DNA of 64,000 nucleotides from CAYREX01 sp964423505 (GTDB taxonomy: Bacteria > Fermentibacterota > Fermentibacteria > Fermentibacterales > JCC-6). This document shows positions 47,401 to 62,400 of the stretch, piece by piece. The DNA lies in contig CAYREX010000001.1 of assembly GCA_964423505.1 (NCBI GenBank), positions 124,001 through 188,000 of the forward strand. The letters run 5' to 3'. A program made the translations under genes and the position numbers. Each line of letters begins with the position of its first letter. Within the stretch, counting starts at the first letter, position 1. The notes under the pieces are model-generated. The model made no database searches. It saw nothing but the letters and a program-made list of their open reading frames with translations, and was not told the origin of the DNA.

Positions 47401-50400
47401 CATGGCCCTCTCCAGGTTCACCCTCGTCCGGGGCGAGTAGCCGGAGGCCACCGTCCTCCCGAGAGTCTCACGTGAGAGGTCGAAGGAGAGGAGCCCCTCC
47501 TCCCCAGCGGCCACGGTCAGGCATGAGCCGTCCACCGCCACGCTGTCACCCCTTCCGGCGCCGCCGGCGAGGCTGGCGCGGACGCGCAGCCTGGAGCCGC
47601 CCATGGAGACCGAGGCCACCTCGCCGACCGACTCAATCAGACCCGTGAACAACCTCGCCCTCCAGGAACGTGTCGATGCCGCATGCGCCAGCCTTCACCG
47701 AGCGGAGACGGATTGCCTCCCCCAGAGAACCTATGCCCAGCTCGCCCAGCACCGGTACCCCCTCCGACCCGAGGATGACCGGGGCGATGGCGGCGTGGAC
47801 CAGGTTCACCAGGCGCTGCCTCAGGAGCGCCGTGGCCAGCAGTGGACCAGCCTCGCAGAGAACGCTTCCCATGCCCTCGGATGCGGTCCTGGACAGCAGC
47901 CGGGCCAGGTCCACGCCGCCGTCGCCGGCCGGCAGCTCCCAGACCTCGGCGCCCTCGGGGCTTCCCAGCCCGCAGCCCTCCGGCACGGCCAGCACCACCC
48001 TGCGGCCGGTCTCGCCGAATATGGCCCGGGACCCGCCCAGGTCGCCGCTGCCGGTGACCACTATCACCGCCGGCTGCCTCTCCGGCGGCGCGCTCACGAG
48101 CCTGGCGGTGAGCATGGGGTCGTCGACCCTGACCGTCCCCGCGCCGGTGAGAACGGCGTCGACCGATGCCCGGAGGCCGTGGGCCCGGCTCCTGCTCTCC
48201 CGGCCGGTTATCCACCTGCTGCTCCCGTCGGCGGCCGCCACCCGGCCGTCGATGGATACGGCCATCTTCAGGACGAGCCAGCTCCTGCCGGTCTCCGTGT
48301 AGCTCAGGTAGACCCGGTTCAGGGCGGCAGCCTCCCCCTCCAGGACACCCACCTCTACGTCCAGGCCGGCCTCGCGGAGCCGGTCTATGCCTCGGCCGCT
48401 AACCCTAGGGTCGGGGTCCTCCATGGCCACCACCACGCGTGCTACGCCGGAGCGCAGGATGAGGTCCGTGCATGGACCGGTCCTGCCGCGGTGGCAGCAG
48501 GGCTCCAGGGAGACGACCAGGGTGCCGCCGGCCGCCCTCTCACAGGCACGCTCCAGCGCCGCTGCCTCGGCGTGGGGGGCGCCGCACCTCTCGTGGTAGC
48601 CCTCGGCGGTCATCCTGCCGGAGCGGTCCAGGACCGCTGCACCCACCAGGGGGTTCGGGAAGGTCCTCCTGCCGCCCAGGGCGGCCAGCTCCAGGCACCT
48701 GCGCATGGCGCTGAGCTCGGACGCTGAGGCCATCAGGGCGCCGGGAGCTCGACCAGGCTCAGCCTGCCGATGACGGAGTTTATCACGTACTGGGCGTCCA
48801 GGTCGCCCACGGCCAGGATGATGTGCGTGGCGTCGGCCACCTGCTGGCCGAACGTCGGGTCCATCTGGACCCATTCGCCCACCCATATCATCGGCCAGGC
48901 GTGGTAGCCGAACCTCCCGTCTAGGTAGACGATGCCGGCGCATGTCCTTGCCGGGAGGCCGGCCGCCCTCGCCAGGGCCACCGCCAGCACGGTGTGCTCG
49001 TTGCAGTCGCCCCTCAGGTTCTCCAGGACGTCCACCGCCGACGGGAGCGATACGGTCGGGTTGTCCATCACCGCCGCGTCCACCCAGCCGCAGACGTCCA
49101 GGGCGGCCTCCCAGGAGTCCGAGGATCCCGCGGTCAGGCTGTCCGCCAGCGCCGCTACCTGCGGGTCGTCAGACTGGACCATCCGTCCGGACAGGAGGTA
49201 CGCGGAGAGGCTGTCCGGCACGTCCGGCGGGAAGGGAGCGGGGTCGAGCGGAGGCCCGGTGCTTACCGTGACCGTGCAGCCGGCGGCGGTCTGGACCGGC
49301 GGGTTGTGCAGGTCCAGCACCTCCCAGTCCAGGTCGCCCTGCAGGACGAACCTGCGGCGACCGGTCCTCCTGGGGTCGGATATGGGAGTGGTCGACACGG
49401 CGAAGACGTCGTAGAGGTCCATGGTCGCCACCACCTCCCCCTGCTGGCCGGGGGGGACCCTGGTCATCGACATGCCCAGGCCGCTCTCCTCCTCCCGGAC
49501 TATCTCTCCCTCGTGCACCCAGACGATGTTCTCGGTGCCGAGCTGCGATATGACCAGCTTCGCGGCGGTGATCGTGTCTCCCAGGAGGTCGGCCTGCTCG
49601 AAGCCCTCGCAGACAGCGCCGACCTGCAGCACCGCCCCGCTGGCGGGGTCGAAGGAGCGGAAGGTCCTCTCCTGTCCCTCCTCCCAGTCCATCGCGGCGC
49701 AGGCGAGGTCGGCCAGCACCGGCAGGTAGTCGTCGCCCACCTCCGTCTCGGTCTCTATGGTCCTGCCTGCGGTACCTATCGAGGTCACGAGGACGTCACC
49801 CCTCCTCTCGGCCGACAGGGCCATCTCGGCGGAGCCGTCGGAGAGGCTCATGGTCATGCTGGAGAGGTCGTAGGTGCTGTCGCAGAGGGCGTACATGGAC
49901 ATGGAGACGTCCCTGCGGCTACCCATGAGTATCATGTTCCAGTCTATCTCCTGGGAGACGGCCAGGCAGTCGGGGGCCAGCTCCTCCACCCGGAGCTCCA
50001 TGTAGCCCACGTCGTCGCCCCTCACGCTCACGGCGAACCTCTGCACCCCTTCGGCCCCGGCGGCCTTCACGAAGTCCCGGCCCTCCCCGCAGGCTGCGGC
50101 CATCAGCGCGGCCAGGAGGCAGGCCAGCAGCGTCATCCCTCTCTTCTCCATCATCTCCGTCCTCCGGTCAGCTCCAGGAGAGCCTCTGCGATTCGCTCCC
50201 CGGCCCTGCCGTCCCACATCGGCACCTGCGGCGGCACCTCCGGCCGCTCCGCAATGCGCCGCTCCACTGCGTCCGGCAGCCCCTCCGGCTCCGGGCAGAG
50301 CTCGTTGGTGCCCAGCTCCAGGGTCACCGGCCTCTCCGTGTTGGGCCTCAGGGTGACGCACGGTACGCCCATTACCGTGGTCTCCTCCTGGACGCCACCG

Positions 50401-53400
50401 GAATCGGTCACGACCACTGCCGCGCCCTCCTCCAGGGCGACGAACTCGAGGTAGGGGAGCGGGTCCATCAGCTCCATCCCTCCTCCGTCCCCCGTCCCGA
50501 TACCGAGGCTCTCCAGCCTCTCCCTGGTCCTGGGATGGACGGGGAAGAGCACACGCAGCCCCTCGAGCCCCTCCAGCTCCTCTACCGTCCTCTTCAGCCT
50601 GCCCGGGTCGTCGACGTTGGATGGCCTGTGGAGGGTCACCAGCGCGTACGGCTCGGCCCCCGGCTTCCGGGCGCGGGACCTGGCCTCCGGCAGGAGCCTG
50701 AGCAGGGTGTCTATCATCGGGTTGCCGACCATCAGGATGGCCCCCTCGGGCCTTCCCTCGGCCAGCAGGTTGTCCCTGGCCTCCTGGCTGGTGATGAGCA
50801 GCAGCTCGGCAAGCTGGTCGGTGAGCACCCTGTTCAGCTCCTCCGGCATGGTCCGGTCGAAGGAGCGGAGGCCGGCCTCGACGTGCGCCACGGGCACGGA
50901 GCTCCTCACGGCGGCGAGGGAGCACGCCAGGGTGGAGGTGACGTCCCCGACCACCACGGTGACGTCCGGCCTCTGCTCGCCGAGGACGCGCTCGTAGCGC
51001 TCCATTATCTTCGCGGTCTGTACGGTAATGGAGCCGGGTCCGACCTCCAGGTCGATGTCCGGCCTGGGGAGGCCGAGCTCCTCGAAGAAGCTGCCCGACA
51101 TCCTGTAGTCGTAGTGCTGCCCGGTGTGAACCAGCCTGGTCCCGACCTCCCGGCCGAGCGAGGCCAGTATCGGCGCCACCTTCATGAAGTTGGGCCTTGC
51201 GCCGCAGACGATGTCAATCACGAAGCTCTCCCGGCATCTCTCGCGCCCCGGACCGGAGTCAGACGGTGAGGCCGTCCAGCTCCTCCGTCCTCCTTGCATG
51301 ACGCCCGCCGTCGAACCCCTCCGACAGGAAGACAGATACGATCTCCCTGGCGAGGAACGGCGCGGTAAGCCCCCCGCCGAGCGCCAGCACGTTGGCGTCA
51401 TTGTGTCTTCGAGCGTAAGCCGCCATCGTGGGGTTCATGCAGAGCGCGGCCCTTATCCCGCGGAAGCGGTTGGCTGCCATGCTCATGCCGATGCCGGTGT
51501 TGCAGACGAGTATGCCCCGGTCGGCCCTGCCGTCGAGCAGAGCCCTGCAGAGCTCCCCGGCGAAGACCGGGTAGTCCACGGAGGCGGGGGCGCCGGTCCC
51601 CAGGTCGAGCACCTCCTGCCCCTCCCCGAGCCAGGCGGCGAGCTCCTCCCTGAGCGGCCTGCCCGCGTGGTCGCTGGCCAGGGCTACCCTCATCCCGCTC
51701 AGAGCTCCCCGAGGTGCCGGGCGACCAGGCCGGAGAGCACGATGGAGCAGAGCTTCGACTCGGCGGAGTCGGCCCTGGAGGTCAGCACCACCGGGTTGAG
51801 GGCGCCCATGATGACCGCTCCGAGCTCGGCGCCGGAGAGGAAGATGAGCGTCTTGTAGAGGATGTTTGCGGCCTCGATGTCCGGCAGGACCAGGATGTCG
51901 GCGTCTCCCGCCACGTCGCTCTCTATCCTCTTTATCTCCTTGGCCACCGGGGAGACGGCGAGGTCCATGGCCAGCGGCGCGTGGAAGACCACGTCGCCCA
52001 GCTCGCCCCTCTCCGCCATCTCCTGCATCCTGGCCGCCTCGATGGTGCAGGGCATCTTCTCGTAGGGGACCTCCTTGGCGCAGACGTAGGTGGCCTTCGG
52101 CCTCTCCACGCCGAGGGCGCTGGCCACGGTCGTCGCGTTCCGCAGCATCTCCACCTTCTGCTCCAGGTCCGGCGCGATGTTCATCGCGGCGTCGGTGATG
52201 AGGAGCAGCTTGTCGTAGGTGGGGATGTCGAAGGCGGCCACGTGGCTCAGGAGCCCCGGCCCCCTGATGCCCTTCTCCCGGTCCAGGACCGCGTGGAGGA
52301 AGGCGCTGGTGGCCACCAGCCCCTTCATGAGGGCGTTGGCCCGGCCCCTGTGCACCTGCTCGACGCCTGCCACGGAAGCGGCCCTGTCGTCCTCGGCGTG
52401 GATTATCTCTATCCCGGCGAGGTCGAAGCCCACCTCCTCGGCGTACTCCCGTATGGTCCGCTCCGGACCTATCAGGACGGCTTCGACCATGTCCTCCGAC
52501 ACGGCGCTGCCGACGGCCTGAAGGGTCTCCCTCTCGTCCGCCCTGACGACGGCCACCCTGCTGGAGGGGAGCTCCCTCGCTCTCTGCTTAAGCTGCTCTA
52601 GACTCCTGATGGGTTCCATTCCTAAATCTCCCGCCTGCTCGCCTGCTGACGGCGCGAAGGTGTCATACGGACAGAACGAAGACGAAGAGCGTGCATTCGA
52701 ATATAGACCCTGCGGCGAGTGGTCTGCAACAAGAGTTGACAAACCGGGGGGGCACAGTGAGATTCCAGCCGCGAAGGCGGATTTCCCCCCGGTCCTCCGG
52801 GGTCCGGCCGACATCCGGCCGGCGGTGGCAGGAGAGCCGCCCTGCAGGGAATCCACGCCCGGAACCCGGCACTCGTATCCGAACACCCGAGAACAGGACA
52901 GGAAAGGGGTGGTGAAACACATGGAGCATATACCCGCCTCCCGCGTGAGGGACACGATATCTGAGCACCTCCTGGCCGATGGGTTCGACATGGTCCTGGA
53001 CCTCAGGCGGAGCAGGGGGAGCATGATCCATGACGCCGAGTCGGACAGGGACCTGCTCGACCTATTCAGCTTCTTCGCCTCCTCCCCGCTCGGCATGAAC
53101 CACCCCGGCCTGGACAACCCGGAGTTCCGGGAGCACCTGGCGGACGTTGCCATCAACAAGCCCTCCAACTCCGACTTCTACACCGAGGAGCTGGCCAGGT
53201 TCGTGAAGACGTTCGCCGACATCACCCTGCCGGAGAGCCATCCGCACCTGTTCTTCATCTCCGGCGGCGCGCTGGCCGTGGAGAACGCCCTGAAGACCGC
53301 CTTCGACTGGAAGGTGAGGAAGAACCTCGAGGCGGGGCGGGGCGAGAAGGGCTCCATGGTCATCCACTTCCGCCACGCCTTCCACGGGCGGACCGGCTAC

Positions 53401-56400
53401 ACCCTCTCCCTCACGAACACCGCCGACCCCAGGAAGTACATGTACTTCCCCAGGTTCGACTGGCCGAGGATAGACTCGCCCGCCATCACGTTCCCCCTCG
53501 AGGACAACCTGGACGCGGTGGTCGAGGCGGAGGAGCGGGCCCTGTCCCAGATAGACGATGCGGTCGACCGCTTCGGGCACGAGATAGCCTGCCTGCTCAT
53601 AGAGCCGATACAGGGCGAGGGCGGCGACAGGCACTTCCGCCCGGAGTTCCTCGCAGCGCTCCGTGAGAGGGCCGACAGGCACGACTTCCTGCTCCTCTTC
53701 GACGAGGTCCAGACCGGCCTGGGGCTCACCGGCGAGTGGTGGGCCTGGCAGAGCCTGGGAGTGGAGCCGGACATCTTCTGCTTCGGCAAGAAGACCCAGG
53801 TCTGCGGCATAGCCTGCAACAGCCGCGTGGACGAGGTGGAGGGCAACGTCTTCCGGGAGTCCAGCAGGCTGAACTCCACCTGGGGCGGCAACCTCGTGGA
53901 CATGGTCCGCTGCACCCGCTACGTGGAGATAATGAGGGACGAGAACATCCTGCAGCACGTCAGGAGCGTCTCCCGAGTGCTGATGGACGGCCTCCACGGC
54001 CTCGCCTCGGACTTCCCGGGGCAGGTCTCCAACGTCAGGGGCAGGGGCCTCATGTGCGCATTCGACCTCCCCACGGGTGCGGACAGGAACGCCCTGATCT
54101 CCGCAGTCTTCACCGGCGGGGCCATCGTGCTGCCCTGCGGGGAGCGGAGCGTGCGCTTCCGTCCGCCGCTGAACATCTCCGAGGAGGAGCTGATCTGCGG
54201 CATCGGCATCATCCGCTCGGCGCTGGAGAAGCAGACGGAGCCCCGGTAGACGGAGCATGGCCGAGACGCCGCTGGACAGGAGGATGGGCGAGGCCCGTGC
54301 GGACATAGTCCGCGTGGCGGCTCACCTGACCTCCATGGGCTGGGCGGAGGCGAACGCCGGCAACATCTCCGTCCTCCTCCCGAAGACCGGCAGCGGCTGG
54401 CCCTCCGACGTGGTCTCCTTCCCCGTCCAGGTCCCGGTCCCGGCGCTTGCCGGGAGGACACTGCTGATAACCTGCGCCGGCAGCCGCTTCCGCAGGCTCG
54501 GAATGGACGCGGAGAGGGACATCGTCCCCCTCCGCGTCTCCGCCGACGGCAGCGAGCTGAGCCGACCGGTCGGCTCCCGCGACCCGACCAGCGAGCTGAG
54601 CTCTCACCTGCTGGTCCTGGAGCAGGCCATGGGCAGGGGCTGGGAGACCGCCAGCCTTGTCCATACCCACTCCACCGGCATGCTAGCCCTCTCCTCGAGC
54701 GACCTCCCGGCGGAGATGCTGGAGGACGCCGTCTGGAGGGCCCACCCGGAGATAGGCCTCCTCCTCAGGCGGGGGGTCCGGTTCATCGACTTCAGGAAGC
54801 CGGGCACCTGGGAGCTGGGCAGGATGACGGCCGAGGCCTTCGAGTCCAGCGACTGCGTAGTGTGGAGGAAACACGGCATCCTCGGCCTCGGGCCTGACAT
54901 AGATGCAGCCTGCGACGCCGTCGAGGTGGTGGAGAAGGCCGCCAGGCTGCTCCTGCTGGAGCGGTCGGCCTTCGGCAAGTTCGTCGGCCTCAAGGACCGG
55001 GAGCTGGACGAGAGCCGCTAGCCCGTCATCCCGTGCTACTCAGCGGCCGGACCGGAGCCGTCAGGGGGTCAGTCTCTTCACGTCCCTCGGGAACATCGTG
55101 GTCAGGCGGATGTTCTCCACGTCCAGCAGCCTGGCCGTGAGGCGCTCCAGGCCGATGGCCAGCCCGCCGTGAGGCGGCAGGCCGTACCTGTGGGCCTGCA
55201 GGTAACCCTCGAAGTCGGCCGGGTCCAGCCCCATGGACTCCATCTTCTCCACCTGCATGGTGAAGTCGTGTATCCTCTGCCCGCCCGTAGTGACCTCCAG
55301 GCCCCGCAGCAGGAGGTCGAAGCTCAGGGTAAGCTCCGGATCCTCCGGGTCGTCCATGGTGTAGAACGGCCTCTTGGAGCGGGGGAAGTGGGTTATGAAC
55401 AGCAGCTCGCTCCCCATCTCCTCCGCCGACCAGCCGCAGAGGGCCTTCTCCTCCTCCGGGTCCAGGTCGGGCTCGCCGGTGGTGTCCCTGCCGAGTATGC
55501 CCGAAGCTATCTCGTGGGCCTCGGCCAGGGTTAGCGAGGGGACCGACCCGCCTACCGGGACCGGCCGCACGTCCAGCAGCTCCATCTCGTAGGCGCAGGT
55601 GCGCTCCACCTCGTCCAGGCAGCGCCTCAGGACCGCCACCTCCAGCTCCATAACTTCCTCGAAGCGGTCTATGAAGCCCATCTCGTAGTCCAGGGAGGTG
55701 TACTCGTTGACGTGCCTGGAGGTCTGGTGTGGCTCGGCCCTGAACACCGGTCCGACCTCGAAGACCCTGCCGTAGACCCCGACGCCCATCTGCTTGTAGA
55801 ACTGCGGCGACTGGGCGAGGAACGCCTTCCGGCCGAAGTAGTCGACGGGAAAGATGTTGGCCCCCCCCTCGGCGCCGGCCATGCATATCTTCGGAGTCCT
55901 TATCTCGGTGAATCCCCTCTCCGACAGGGCCTCCCTGAAGCCGCGGCAGAGCGCCTCGGACACCTTCAGCCTGGCCCTCTCCACGGGGTGGCGGAGGCTG
56001 AGCGGCCTGTGGTCCAGGTTCACGTCTATATGGAGGTCCAGCTCCCTCTTGGAGAGGTCGATCGGCGGGTGCTCGGCCGGGGAGGAGACCACCTCCATGC
56101 TCTCCACCTTCAGCTCAACGCCCCTCGGGGAGATGGAGCGGTCCTTTATCCGCGCCTCGGCCAGCGTACCCGTGACCCTGACCGACTGCTCCGGGGAGAG
56201 ACGTTCAAGCAGCTCCCCGTTGCCCTCCGCGCCGACGACGCACTGAAGCAGCCCGTCGTGGCGCCTGAGAACCACGAAGGCGCCCCAGCCCAGCCGCCTT
56301 ATCCGCTGGACCATCCCGACCAGGGTGACGGTCTCCCCGGCCATGGACTCCAGCTCGCTCGGGGAGGGGGGATTCGCTAGACCGCTGTCGCTTACGCTCT

Positions 56401-59400
56401 CCATCCTGCAGACCTCATTCCCTTCTCGGTGTGCCGTCCTCCCTCCGGGAGGCTCTTGCCGGCCCCAATATACGTCCGGTCAGTCCCGGCCGTCCTCCCG
56501 GTCCAGCTCCCGGAGCAGCTGCAGCCCTCCGGAGAGGCACGCCCTGACCAGCCTGTTGGCGGTCGAGGAGAGGTGGGCCAGCAGCTCACGGGCCTTCGAG
56601 CCGGCCTCCGAGGCTGCGTCCTCCGCCTCCTCCAGCCCCGGGTCGTCCGGCCTGGTCCGGGAGGAGAGCCTGGCCACCTCCCGCAGCAGGGCCCTGGCCA
56701 TCGGCTGGTAGTGGGTCCTCGACCGCTCACGCAGCCTGAGGACCGCCTCCACGGTCCTCTCCTCGACCGCGTCCTCCCGCTCTATGCGGAAGCTCTCCCG
56801 GAGCCTCTCCATCCTGCGGCACAGGTACTGCAGCTCCGCGGTTATCTCGCTGTTGCCAAGAGGCAGTACGCCACCCCTTCCCGGCGCCGCCGTTGTTGCA
56901 GACGCAGGCGGCAGGGATTAGTTTCCCCCAGCATGTCCGCACCCGATGAAGCGGGTGCACGGACGCATGCCGGGCATCTGTCGATGATCGGGCATGCGGC
57001 GATCGGGACCAGACTCATCGGATGGGAGAAACATGTCCAGGCCACTCCGCATACTCGCCATCAACCCGGGCTCGACATCCACGAAGATAGCCGTGTTCGA
57101 GGACGACAGGGAGGTGTGGACGACGAAGCTCGACCATTCCAGCGGGGAGCTGGAGCCCTTCGAGCACATATTCGACCAGTACGCCTTCAGGAAGCGGGTC
57201 ATCACCGACTCGCTGGAGGAGGCCGGGCATCCACTCGACACCCTGGACGGGATAGTCGGCCGGGGAGGCCTGGTCTACCCGCTGGAGGGGGGCACCTACG
57301 AGGTCGGGGAGCTGCTTCTGGAGCACCTGGAGGCCGGCGTCCAGGGGGAGCATGTCTCCAACCTGGGCGCCCCCATAGCCGCGGAGCTGGCCAGGTCCGC
57401 CGGGTGTCCCGCCTTCATAGTGGATCCGGTGGTGGTTGACGAGATGGAGCCCCTGGCGAGGCTCAGCGGGCACCCGGACATCGAGCGGAGGTCCATCTTC
57501 CACGCCCTTAACCAGAAGGCGGTCGCCAGGCTGGCCGCCAGGAAGCTGGGCAGGGCCTACGAGGACGTGAACCTGATAGTGGTCCACCTCGGCGGCGGCA
57601 TCTCCGTCGGCGCCCACAGGAGGGGCCGGGTCATCGACGTCAACAACGCCCTGAACGGCGAGGGGCCCTTCACCCCCGAGAGGTCCGGCGGACTGCCGGT
57701 CGGCGACCTGGTGGACATCTGCTTCCAGGGGGGGAGGACCCACAGGGAGGTCAAGAGGATGATAAAGGGCCGGGGCGGCGTGGTCGCCTACCTCGGCACC
57801 AACGACATGCGCCACGTCGAGGACGAGATAGCCGGGGGCAACGAGGAGTACGGGCTGGTCTACGAGGCCATGGCCTACCAGGTTGCGAAGGAGGTGGGCG
57901 CCCTCTCGGCGGTGCTGGAGGGCGACGTCGACGGGGTGGTGCTCAGCGGCGGGATCGCCTACGACAGGCAGTTCGTGGAGTGGATATCCCGCAGGGTCCG
58001 GTTCATAGCCGAGGTCATCGTCTTCCCCGGCGAGGAGGAGATGCAGGCCCTGGCCCTCGGAGCCCTGAGGGTGCTGCGCGGCGAGGAGGAGGCCAGGGTC
58101 TACGCCCCGGGGAAGGCTGGCGGGCAGGGATGACCGACGAGAGGAGCACCTTCGAGAGGGAGAGGGAGAGGTGGGAGCGGGAGCTGCTGGAGCCGGTCCT
58201 CGAGCGCTTCCCAGAGCGGAAGGAGACATTCCGGACCGGCTCCGGCAAGCCGGTGGAGAGGCTCTACCTACCCGACGACGCCGGCGTCGGGTACCTCGAG
58301 AGGTCCGGCTTCCCCGGCGACTTCCCCTTCACCAGGGGGGTCCAGCCCACGATGTACAGGGGCAGGCTCTGGACGATGCGCCAGTACGCCGGCTTCGGCA
58401 CCGCCTCCGAGTCCAACGCCAGGTACCGCTACCTGCTGGAACAGGGGCAGACCGGCCTGTCGGTGGCCTTCGACCTCCCCACCCAGATAGGCTACGACTC
58501 CGACCACCCCCTGTGCGCGGGCGAGGTGGGCAAGGTCGGGGTGGCCATAGACAGCCTGGCCGACATGGAGGTGCTGCTGGACTCCATCCCGCTGGGCGAG
58601 GTCTCCACCTCCATGACCATCAACGCCCCGGCCTCGGTGCTGCTGGCCATGTACATCGCCGTGGCGGAGAAGCAGGGCGTTCCCGCCTCGAGGCTCAGGG
58701 GGACCATCCAGAACGACATCCTGAAGGAGTACATGGCGAGGGGGACGTACATCTTCCCGCCGAGGGCCTCCATGAGGCTGATAACGGACATCTTCTCCTA
58801 CTGCAGCGCCGAGGTGCCCCGCTGGAACACCATCAGCATCTCCGGCTACCACATCCGAGAGGCGGGCAGCACGGCCGCCCAGGAGATAGCCTTCACCATC
58901 GCCGACGGCATAGCCTACGTCGAGGCGGCCATCGAGGCCGGGCTCTCCGTCGACGACTTCGCCCCCAGGCTCAGCTTCTTCTGGAACGCGCACAACGACC
59001 TGATGGAGGAGGTGGCCAAGTTCAGGGCCGCCCGGCGGATATGGGCCCGCCTGATGCGCGACAGGTTCGGAGCGGAGGACCCGAGGAGCATGAAGCTCCG
59101 GTTCCATGCCCAGACCGGCGGCTCCACCCTGACCGCCCAGCAGCCTGACAACAACATCGTCCGGGTGGCGGTCCAGACCCTGGCAGCGGTACTGGGCGGC
59201 ACCCAGAGCCTGCACACGAACAGCCGCGACGAGGCGCTCGCCCTCCCGTCGGAGCAGTCGGTCAGGACCGCGCTGCGGACCCAGCAGATAGTCGCGCACG
59301 AGTCCGGGGTCACCGGCACGGTCGACCCGCTGGCCGGGAGCTACTACGTGGAGGAGCTGACCGATGGCGTCGAGGAGGAGGCGATGGCCTACATCCGCCG

Positions 59401-62400
59401 CATCGACGACATGGGCGGCATGGTCAGGGCCATAGAGGAGGGCTACCCCCAGCGGGAGATACAGGAGTCGGCCTACGCCTACCAGCGCGACATCGAGAGC
59501 GGAGAGCGCATAGTCGTCGGCGTGAACTCGTACAGGACCGAGGAGGAGCCTCCCACCGACCTGCTCAGGGTCGACCCGGACGTCGAGAGGGACCAGGTCT
59601 CGCGCCTGGCCTCCCTCCGGTCGGAGAGGAGCGGCACCGATGTGGAGGAAGCCCTCGCGGCCCTCGCCGTTGCCGCCCGGGGCGAGGGCAACCTGATGCC
59701 TCCCATCATCGAGTGCGTCAGGCGCTACGCCACCCTGGGCGAGGTATGCGGTGTCCTTCGGGAGGAGTTCGGAGAATACGCCCCGGTAACGGTGCTGTAA
59801 CGCCGGGCGGAGCTGCCCGGCCGGCAGGGGGACTGCTGGGAGCCCTGGTCCCCCTCCTCCCGCTACTGGTCGCCGGGGCCTCGGTCCTGCCCGGCCTCTA
59901 CGACACGACCCTTACGTCCCGCCTGGCGGTCTACCCGCTCTGCGGCATCCTGCTGCTGTGGGCCGGGAGGGCGGCGGTCCCCGGGAACGCTCTGCTGCTG
60001 GGTGGGGGTATGCTGCTGCTCCCCGCGCTCGGGCTGCTGTGGGCGCCGATACCGCTCCAGGGGATTCCACAGCTGGTGCGCTGGGGCTCCTTCGGTCTCA
60101 TGCTGGCCGGGGCGGCAGGGGTCGCCCGAATGCGCGGGGAGCAGGCCCTGCTCGTCGCCCTGCTGGCGGCGGCGCTCCTGGCCTCGGCCATCGAGCTGGC
60201 GCTGCCCGGGGACATGCCGTGGGGCAACCCGAACAGGATCGGGCCGCTTCTTTCCACCGGTCTTGTTGCCGCCGCGGCCGGTGCGGTCAGGCGCCCCGGG
60301 TGGCTCTGGGCGGCGCTCTCCGTACCCCTGGTCCTCGCCCTCGCCTCCACCGGGTTCCGGATAGCATGGATAGCCTCCGGGCTGGGGCTGGCCTGGCTGC
60401 TCCTCTGCCGGGTGAGCGGCAGGGCCGGGCTGTGGGCCGGTTGGCTGCTCATCCCGATGCTGGCCGGACAGGCCGTTCTCACCGCCATGCCCGGGACGGC
60501 CGGAAGGGTCGACCCCTCGCTGGAGCTCCGCTGCCTTGTCTGGAGGGGCGGGCTGGAGCAGCTCGGGGAAGACATGCCGCTGGGCACCGGCACCGGTCAG
60601 TCCAGGCTCTACCTCATGCAGTCGGCCGGACCCGCGGCCGCGGAGCTGGCGGGGGACCCGGACAGGCGGGTCGACCACCTCCACTCCGAGCTCCTCACGC
60701 CTGCGGTAGAATGGGGCCTTCCGGGGCTGCTTCTCGCGGCCGGGCTGCTGACGGCGCTCCTCCGACGGAAGCTCCCCGCCGCCGCCGGCGCCCTGCTGGT
60801 GTCCTCATGGCCCTTCCTCGCCGCCGACCTGCCCCTTGCCAACCCGCTCGGCGCGCTGCCCCCCGCCATGGCCCTCGGCCTGGCAATCTCCGTCTCCGGG
60901 GAGCGGCGGTCCGTACGGCTGCCGCTTGCGGCTCCCGGTCTCCTCGCCCTGCCGGCGCTGGCCTGGGGCTTCCTGGTCACGGCCGGCTACTCCTCGCTGG
61001 AGCAGGGGAGGCTGGACGGAATCCGAGGGCTCCCCGCGCAGGCCGCCGGGGCTTTCGAGAGGACCACGGCGCTGGTTCCGTGGGAGGAGAGGGCCCACCT
61101 GTTCCTGACGAGGGCGAGGCTGGACCAGGGGGCCAACCTGGCAGCGGTCGAGGCCGCCGACCGGCTGAACAGTCTCTACCCGACTTACTGGAGGGGACAT
61201 GTCCTGGAGGCGCAGGCCCTCGCCGGCCTGGGAAGGGTGGAGGAGGCCGCGTCATCCTGGCTCCGGGCGGCCATGCTTGCACCGCCGACGCTGCCGGACA
61301 GGCCGCTCCTGGCCCTGAACGCGCTGGCCTGCCCTCCGGATGACGCCGACTCACTGGAGGCGGCCGCCTCAGTGACCGAGGGCATCGCGGTCCTGGCAGG
61401 CAGAGCCCCGGCCGAGGTCAGGCTGCAATGGGCGGCCAGGCTACTGGACTCTGCCCGGCTGCTTGCCGGCGGAGAGCCGCTCCTCGCGTCGGATCTGCTG
61501 ATGGAGGCCGCCAACACCGTCAACGGAACCGACCCGCCTGCGGAGGGGGCCGGGGCGATGCTGGACAGCCTGGAGTCGGCCGCGTCTGAGCTGGGCCTGC
61601 CGAAGGCCGTACGGTTCTTCCGGGGGCTGCGGTAGAGAAGCTCCCGCGGCGGCGGGTTGCACCTGAGAGCAGTTCCGCCCGACCGCCTCTCTCCGCGGGT
61701 CCGCCCATTGACATTGCGCTCTCCCTGTTCGTACTTTCATTCCTGGTGCGTGAACTATCGTACCACACGCGTTCGAACGGGAAGGGAGCACGCATGCGCT
61801 ACATCTTTGTACTGGCACTCATGGCCGGGCTGGCACTCGCCAGCCAGGACGTGAGCCCCCACGCAGGCACCCCAGGTGCCGCCGAGGCGGACCTCACGCA
61901 GCTCGACTACTTCGACCTGGAGGCGCTCGGCACCTCCAACAGGTGCGTCGGCCTCGGGTACGACGGCACCAACTTCTGGGTGACCGACGCCCCCAACACC
62001 GGTGGCAACCTGAAGATACACATCATCTCCAACGGGTCCTCTCACTCCCTGGTCACCACCGTCGACCAGAACAACACCTCCGGCTGGGGCCTCCGCGACC
62101 TCTGCTGGGACGGCACCTACATGTACGGCAGCCAGGACTACCAGGTCGACTACTACGACTCCTCCTACGAGAAGGTAGGCTCCTACACCTGCAACGCCGT
62201 GAGCCCCAACAGGGCGCAGGCCTGGGACGGCACCTACTTCTACACCGGCAGCTTCGACGCCACCATCTACCAGGTGACCTGGGACGGCGTCTCCGGCAGT
62301 ACCGCAAGCCACACCAGCTGGAGCACCGCCGTGGCCAACAACGGCACCTACGGCGCCGCCTGGGATGACGGCAACAACTGCCTCTGGGTCTCCACGGCAT